From Hsuehochloa calcarea (taxonomy: Eukaryota > Streptophyta > Magnoliopsida > Poales > Poaceae), in contig CM070604.1 of assembly GCA_036346395.1 (NCBI GenBank), forward strand, positions 7,053,904 through 7,117,903: DNA of 64,000 nucleotides. The letters are read 5' to 3'. Shown piece after piece: positions 57,170-64,000 of this stretch. Within the stretch, counting starts at the first letter, position 1, and each line of letters begins with the position of its first letter. The notes under the pieces are model-generated. The model made no database searches. It was not told where the DNA came from and saw only the letters and a program-made list of their open reading frames with translations. The position numbers and the translations under genes are program-made.

Positions 57170-59594
57170 ATGAGTCTGCGGGCCACCTCCCTCCAACACG
57201 GAAACTCCACCGTTAGCACCCTCAGCTTCAGCACCAACGACTCCACTTCCTCGGCGACATTCCCCTCTCTCATCCAGAGTGTCAACATCCGGAGTCATGT
57301 TCCGATCACTCTGGATCTCAAAGAGTCCAACTACTCTACCTAGAGTCAGTTGTTCACCGTCGTGCTCGGGAGTTCAGCTTGCTCTCCACATTCGTGATGG
57401 TGTGCCACCTACCGACGATCCCACATGGTCCCTCGACGACTATAGCATCATCTTGTGGTTCTACACCACGGTTTCATCGGAGATCCTCGTCTTCGTCCTC
57501 ACCCCCAACGACACGGCAACCTCCGTCTGGTAGTGCATCTTGAGCATGTTCAATGACAACAAACGAACACGCTCTATCTACATTGACTCTGACTTTCAAT
57601 GCCAATGCCAGGGTGACTTGTCCATCACTGACTACTGCACACGGATGAAGAACTTCTCCGACCAGCTTCGTGATGTCGACACGCCCATCGCCAACGACAC
57701 ACTGGTCCTCAACCTCATCTTTAATCCGCGGTACCACAACACGACCTCTAGTCTCCTAGCGGGCTTCGTTCCCTTCATTCATGGAGGCGCGTTCCTACAT
57801 GCTGCTTGAAGAAAATCGCTTCGCCGAGACATCCAAGATGATGACTGCCACGACCCTGCGGTCTACTGCCACGCCCTTTCCAGGTGCGCAATGGTCCGGC
57901 GTGCCTTTGTCTCCGTAGCCTCACCACGGCGCGTCCGGGCCCATCGAGCACCCAGCTCCGGCCAGTGCGTTCTGGTCACACGTGCCCGTGCCTGGTGCAC
58001 ACTGGTCCAGTGCAACCTCCCTGTTGCGTCCCTCCGACGGCTTGTCGTCATCCAGGTCGGGTGACAAGAAGGGCACGGGTAAGAAGAAATACCCGTTTAA
58101 CCCCTGGACCAGCGAGTTTCAGGGGTGGAACAACACTGTCCATCCCAAAGGTGCCGCTCCAGGTGCTCCGTGGCGTGTGCCGGCGCTGGTGCCCGGTGTC
58201 CTTGCCTCCCGTCCACCCGCTGGCCAGCCACATATGGAACAACCGATGTATTGTCGGCAGTGCCGCCGACATGGCACCGGTACAATCCTCCACATCAACC
58301 TGGGATCAGGCTGGCCTCCTCTCAGCACTAAAAACATGTCTGTGTAGTCAAACCAGCCCGACGGGGACTGGTTTCTAGACACTGGGGCTACATCGCACAT
58401 GTCCGCAAGTGGTAGTAATCTCTTCTCACTTCTCCTTTCTGTTCTAACTCTTGTATCACCTTTGGTGAGGGATTCAGCCTTCCCATTACTCATACTGGTC
58501 AACCACACCACTTCATCTTTCGAATGTCTTAGTCACACCCAATCTTATTAAAAATCTAATTTTCGTTTGTTCCCTAACCCGTGATAATTCTGTGTCGATA
58601 GAATTTGACCCTCTTGGTTTTTTGTCAAGGATCTGGGCACCAAAATGGAGATCCTACGTTGTGATAGCCCGGTCAATCTCTACCCACTCTCCACAAATAA
58701 ACCCGTCACCACCGTGCACTTCGTTGAGCTTTGGCACCAGCGTCTCGGACACCCTGGCCGCGACGCTTTAGCACGCTCTTTACCTTCTTCTTTGCATTGT
58801 AATAAATCTGCAAGTCTTTGTCACGCTTGCCAACTCAGGAAACATGTTCGTCTTCCATTCTCTAGCTCTACCTCTATTACACATCTTCCTTTTGAACTTA
58901 TTCACTGTGATGTATGGACCTCGCCTATCTCAAGCAATTCCGGTTATCAATACTATTTGATTATAGTGGATGACTTCACTCATTTCATGTGGACCTTTCC
59001 ATTACAACTGAAATCCGATGTGTTTCACACCATCGTCTCATTTCATGCCTATGTGCGCATACAGTTAAATCTTTCCATTCAATCCATTCAAATAGACAAT
59101 GGTAGAGAGTTTGATAACAAGGCCGCACATAATTTTCTTTTGTCACATGGTATAGCCTTCGTCTTTCTTGTCCATACACATTCGCGCAAAACGGGAAGGC
59201 CGAACGAGCAATTCACTCTACCAAAGATGTTGTCCGCACACTTCTTTTCCATGCTCATATTCCACCATCCTTCTAGGCAGAAGGTCTCGCCATCGCCACC
59301 TACCTTATTAACAGACGCCCCAACAAACTTTTGCATCATCAAACACCTTTCGAGCGCCTATATAGCACACCTTCATATTACTCTCATCTACGTGTCTTCG
59401 GTTGTTTATGTTACCCCAACGTTAGTGCGACTGCCAAACATAAACTAGCCCCTCGCTCGGTTGCGTGTGCATTCCTTGGTTATCCTTCGGACCACAAAGG
59501 ATATCGATGCTATGACTTTTCCACTCGTCGGATCATCATCTCTCGCCATATCACGTTTGATGAGTATTCTTTTCCTTTTCAACAACACCACTCT
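57170..59594 (+). pseudogene. Copia H gag, protease and integrase, broken and interrupted
   Basis: Gag from ATG 57170 (MSLRATSLQHGN) with HVPITLDLKESNYST at about 57294 and CQGDLSITDYCTRMKNFSDQL at about 57605 (UBN2-type). The protease keeps WFLDTGATSHMS at about 58368. GAG-pre-integrase ELWHQRLGHPGRDAL is at about 58726 and the CHACQLRKHVRLPF zinc region at about 58815. The integrase core has HCDVWTSP and IQIDNGREF (58905, 59085), then a frame change replaces the Glu region. A second frame from 59331 continues with HLRVFGCLCYPNVSATAKHK and stops where the LTR of copia I begins. RT and RNase H would lie beyond the nested element, outside the window. The P/G/R-rich ORFs at 57880-58350 fill the frame-broken gag C-terminus. 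Confidence 0.85.
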
Positions 59595-60109
59595 TCTGAT
59601 AGATCTAGATCTTTTGATCTCTCTGTATCTGGGGTTCTTGGTTTTTGGATCGGGTCCGAGAGTGACCGAGAGAGAGAGATTACCGTCGTGCGTAGAGGAG
59701 CTAGGGTTGGCCATCGCGGATCGTTCTTGAGAGCGATGGTCGGTGGAGAGGTCCGATGGCTCCATGGCGGTGGCTTGACCCGAGCGGAGGCGAGATCCTT
59801 GGTGGTGGAGTCGGCGGTAGTCGATCCTGTCCCTCGGGCGTGGCCGGCTGTAGTCGGTAGAGGCGGCGGCGGCGGTAGGGCAATGGGCTTCCCGTCACTT
59901 GCTGCGCCCCCTCTTAGATCGGTTTAGGGTTTTGTCCGGGTGGGGTTTGCGGCTCCGTTCAATCTCGTGATCAGTGCCACCGGCCCCCACCCCTCTTTTA
60001 TAGCGCGATCGACAGGCCCATCGACCATGAATTGGGTTGTGCGCCTCGATCAGTATGCGAGGCATTTGGTCGTTGGGCCAAATGCCTCTGCGGGAGATCA
60101 TACTAACAT
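59595..60109 (-). mobile_element. 3' LTR of copia I (nested in copia H)
   Basis: On the minus strand it starts TGTTAGTATGATCTCCC at 60109, right after a polypurine tract aagggggagaa (60110-60120), and ends ctagatctatca at 59595; 515 bp. TATAAAAG lies at about 59996-60003 on the minus strand. The left flank tcttc (59590-59594) would be the target duplication; its partner lies outside the window. The 198-residue ORF on the plus strand crosses the H/I junction and is an artefact. Confidence 0.78.
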
Positions 60110-60289
60110 TCTCCCCCTTGATCTCATTCTATACTTTATCTTTAATTGCTTTTGACTTTACTCATTCCATCACAGATTAGTGCATAGAACATGTCTCATC
60201 GTCACGGTCAATCGCCGATAGATTCAACAGCTACAATACACCTCTGCTCGAAATAGTTACTTTAATCTTTTGGGCCATCTTTTAGTCCA

Positions 60290-63200
60290 GGAATCATAGG
60301 CTTTCCCTTAAACCCATGCCGGCTATATGTTCTCTGAACACGTTGGGTGGTAAGCCTTTAGTAAGCGGATCCGCTAACATCTTTGCGGTACTTATATGCT
60401 CAAGACTTATAATTTGATCCCGAACTTTATCTTTCACAACATAGTACTTTATGTCAATGTGTTTGGCAGCACCACTTGACTTATTGTTGTGGGCATACAT
60501 TACTGCGGGTTCATTGTCGCAGTACAACTTAAGTGGTCTATTGATGTCGTCAACCACTTTTAAACCGGGTATGAACTTCTTTAGCCAGTTCACCTGCCCC
60601 GTAGCCTCATAACATGCTACAAACTCGGCATACATTGTGGACGATGTAGTGACGGTTTGCTTTGAGCTTTTCCACGATATAGCTCCTCCAGCGAGAGTGA
60701 AGACATATCCGGATGTCGATTTTCTATCATCTCCCGCAAAATCGAATCTGATACCCCACTATATGGAGTAAATCGATCTTACAGATGTCATCATGAGGCC
60801 TTTTGTTCCTTGCAAATAACGCAAGACTTTCTTTATCAATTTCAATGTTCTATTCGAGATTGCTCTGGAATCGCAAATAACCCGGTAACAAAAGCTAAGT
60901 CGTATGTGCACACTTGAGCATCTTGTAAGCTTCCGGCAATTTGAAGCATATGGAACCGCTTTCATTTGATCGATCTCATACTGGTTCCTAGGGCATTGAA
61001 AATCCCCATATCTGTCGCCCTTGACTATAGGTGCAGGTGAAGGACTACATTTATGCATCCCAAATTTCTTTAAGACTTTCTCTATGTATGTCTTTTGTGA
61101 TAGTCCCAATATCCCTTTGTTTCTATCTCGGTGAATTTGATCCTAGAGCGAACGAAGCTTCACCAAGATCTTTCATATCAAAGTTTGAGGACAAAAATCT
61201 CTTCGTCTCCAGTAGCAGACTGACATCACTACTAGCCAGTAGGATATCATCCACATACAGGATTAGGAAGATAAACTTCCCATCTTTAAACTTTGTATAG
61301 ACACAATTGTCCTCTACATTCTCTTTAAAATCAAATTTTCTTATTGTACTGTCAAACTTCAAGTACCACTGTCTTGAAGCTTGCTTTAACCCATAAATCG
61401 ATTTCTTTAGGCGGCATCCCATTCTTTCATTTTCTTCCATGACAAAACCTTTTGGTTGTGCCATGTAAACATTTTCCTCCAAATCCCCATTAAGAAATGC
61501 CGTCTTTACATCCATCGATGTAACTCTAAATCATAATGTGCTACTAATGCCATTATGATTACGAAGAATCTTTACATGAGACCGGAGAAAAGTCTCATTG
61601 TAATCAATCCCTTCTCTTTGCGTAAAGCCTTTTGCCACAAGTCGCTTTGTATCTTTCTACATTCCTTGGGAGTCGAGCTTTGTTTTGTAGACCCATTTAC
61701 TGACCTCTTGTTTTGGCTCCTTTAGGAATAATTTCCAAGTCCCGGACTTTATTAGTCTTCATGGACCTCATTTCTTCTTCCATGGCCTCAAGCCATTTTG
61801 AAGAATTTTCGCTTCATGGCTTCTTCAAATGAGGTGGGGTCATCCTCCATTTGAAATTCCTCTGATGATAAATCTGATAATCATCGAAATAGGTGATCTT
61901 CTTACTCTTTGAGACCTCCTGGGGCCTCCACATTTGGTACATCTTCTATTTGAAATTGCTGTTGCTCCCCCTCATTTGTGGCAATGGGTTCTATAGGATC
62001 CTGAAGAACAGGTTCCTCATTTTCATTCATTGTTGCCACAGGAGGAACAATAGCAGTGCCGCACCACAAGATCTTGTACCGCAGTCAAATGCTGGCGGCA
62101 GTAGTGGGAAGAGTGGCTCTTGAATCATCTGAGTGGGCACATATACCCGCTTCTCTTCAAGATCAATCTCTCGAGCTACCATGCTCCCTCATCATTTCAT
62201 CTTCTAAGAAGACAACGTGTCTCGTTTCTACAAACTTTGTATATCATGTCGGACGGTAGAAACGAAAACCTTTTGACTTTTCAGGGTAGCCAATGAAATG
62301 GCAACTTACTGTTTTGGGATCTAGCTTCCCAAGGTTTGGGTTAAATACTTTAGCCTCAGCAGGACTCCCCCACACACGTAGGTGGTTTAGTGAGTGAACT
62401 CTTCCTGTCCACAACTCGTACGGTGTTTTGGGCACCGACTTACTAGGCACTCTATTGAGAATATGAATGGCGGTTTTTAACGCCTCCATCCATAAACTCA
62501 ATGGGAGTGTGGAGTAGCTCATCATGCTTCGCACCATATCCATCGAGAGTGCAGTTGCGTCTTTCACTACTCCATTTCTTTGAGGTTCGCCTGGGTGTAG
62601 AATCTTGGGCTACTATGCCATTTTCTGTAAGAACCTCGCAAAGGTCCAGAACTTGTCCATATGGGGTATGTCGACCGTAGTACTCCCCCCCACGATCAGA
62701 TCGAACTATCTTAATCTTTAAATCGTGTTGATTTTCAACTTCAGCCTTAAATATCTTGAATTTATCCAAGGCTTCATTTCTTTCTTTGATTGGATAAATA
62801 TATCCATAGCGGGAGTAGTCATCTGTGAATGTTATGAACGAGTCATAACCATCCACACTTTTCACAGGAAAAGGACCACAAATGTATGTGTGAACAATTT
62901 GTAGAACTCCTGTGCTTATTTTTACGCCTTTCTTAATTTTCTTTACATATTTTCCTTTAATGCATTCTCTGCATTGTTCTAAGTCTGAGAACTCTAATAG
63001 AGGAAGAATTTCATTCTTAACTAGTCTTTCTATTCTCCCCCTCGAAATATGGCCTAAACGACAGTGCCATAATTTCGACGATTAGATATGAGTTCTCTTC
63101 GTTTTCGCTTACATTCGTAGACGAGGATTCAATCACTTTCTCGCACGCGACGTTCCCATTATCGCATACGACATTCACATCATCACACAATGATAACAAA

Positions 63201-64000
63201 TAAAGCTCATTTTGTAATATGGCAAGACCAACACATTCTTTATTAAATATTATTTCGCACTTGCCATTTCCAAAATTACAATCATAACCATCTTTGTCCA
63301 AATTGGAAACACTAATCAAATTCCTCTGTAAAGAGGAACAAAAGAACATCTCTAAGTAAAAGATTGGAGCCATTAGCTAACTCTAATGAAAGATCGCCAA
63401 CGACTTCAACTTCGCTTGGACTCCATTTGCGACTTTAATGCATCTTTCGTTTCTTTGCGTAGTACTCGTCGAGCGGAATCCTCAGAATGAATTAGCAACA
63501 TGAGCAGTTGCTCTGAGTCAATCCACCAAGTGGATTTGAATATTGCACATACAAGCATTCATTTATGAAGGTAATAATGTTCTCACCTTTCTTTGCCATT
63601 ATCATCTTTAAGTAATCGTGACAGTTCTTCTTGTAGTGTCCGGTCTTCTTCACGATGAAGACACCGATCTTTGTCTACAACAAATTTATTCTGCTGAGGT
63701 CGATGGATGAGGCTTTTCCCTTGTTCCTTGAGAAGGAGGTCTTGTTGAAGTGCTTTTCTTGTTATCCTTCACATAGTTGATAGATCCACCATGTGAGGAT
63801 TTAATTCTTTCCTCCTCTTGAACACACATAGCTATGCACTTTTCTAAGTCTCATTTATCGGGTGCATGTTGTAATTGACAACAAAGGTGTCAAACTTTTC
63901 CCAAGAAGGAAGCAAAAATCAAGTGAATAAGGAACTCATCCTTGAGAGCCAAATCCATTGGTTTAAGCTTGGATGCCAAGTTGCTCATCCTTAATATGTG
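60290..64000 (-). pseudogene. Copia I gag-pol, runs off the window
   Basis: Minus strand, read from 64000 down. Gag C-terminus 64000-63590 (LASKLKPMDLALKDEFLIHL, IAMCVQEEERIKSSHGG, then a poor CCHC knuckle near 63650). Protease and pre-integrase at 63470-63030 (LQRNLISVSNLDKDGYDCNF). Integrase at 62865-62250 with TFTDDYSRYGYIYPIKER, IVRSDRGGEYYG and a frame-shifted Glu region. RT at 61520-60990 with MDVKTAFLNGDLEENVYMAQ and LYVDDILLASSDVS (about 61255). RNase H at 60720-60294 with MYAEFVACYEATGQVNWL, LYCDNEPAVMYAHNN, KHIDIKYYVVKD and ADPLTKGLPP. Frameshifts at several points (for example near 61110, 61515 and 62560). It is the youngest-looking copia here by motif preservation, but not intact. 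Confidence 0.9.

Noticed and set aside
59331..59927. 198-residue plus-strand ORF
   Set aside because: The first half is copia H integrase, the second half is the antisense of the copia I LTR; the junction at 59595 makes it a chance fusion.

Overview
This is eukaryotic DNA from a grass genome, most likely rice or a close relative (inference). The reasons are Stowaway- and Tourist-type MITEs, Ty1/copia elements of the Maximus/SIRE sort, Ty3/gypsy elements of the Tat lineage carrying an antisense extra ORF, and a host gene with a GC-rich first exon and gt/ag introns. There is no bacterial, viral, CRISPR or operon content. Almost all coding signal is retroelement debris. Only one ordinary host gene is visible: the 5' part of an S28 serine carboxypeptidase (Pro-X carboxypeptidase type) at 53242-55275. 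Its fourth intron is entered by a LINE and then by two nested copia elements that run to the window end.

Layout. 1-1995: one copy of a duplicated non-coding locus. 2287-12080: an old copia element (A), pol at 5614-9603, with other LTR material inserted in both of its LTRs. 12090-26970: a nested gypsy/copia complex. It holds two copies of an intron-containing antisense ORF (aORF) of a minus-oriented Tat-type gypsy (12352-15660 and 21106-24380), the 3' half of a SIRE-type copia with an env-like ORF (16250-20290), two gypsy LTR starts facing outward in opposite orientations (20545 and 25440), and a solo LTR with TSD AGGCT (25791-26526). 26971-28113: a copia RNase H and LTR remnant. 28114-32377: a GC-rich, promoter-like start followed by AT-rich non-coding sequence, an internal tandem duplication and a Stowaway MITE. 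32378-48906: the second copy of the 1-1995 locus, expanded by a 10.8-kb Tat-type gypsy (32814-43642, TSD CATTG), two MITEs and a 2.9-kb solo LTR (45610-48475). 48907-51865: a 5'-truncated copia whose 3' LTR sits after the same gtaag that is still uninterrupted in copy 1. 53242-64000: the S28 gene and the elements in its intron.

What stands out is structural. Short imperfect palindromes recur as arrays in several unrelated LTR elements. The clearest is a roughly 29-bp unit with arms GGTCGTA and TACGACC, found both in introns of the Tat aORF and in the U3 of that element's LTR. Both Tat systems also show a TATA box on the strand opposite to gag-pol, just inside the 3' LTR and about 100-150 bp ahead of the aORF start, as expected for an internal antisense promoter. 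The duplicated locus provides 'empty sites' that confirm two insertions. All gag-pol copies here are broken by stops and frameshifts, and copia A has lost all of its visible protease and integrase catalytic residues.
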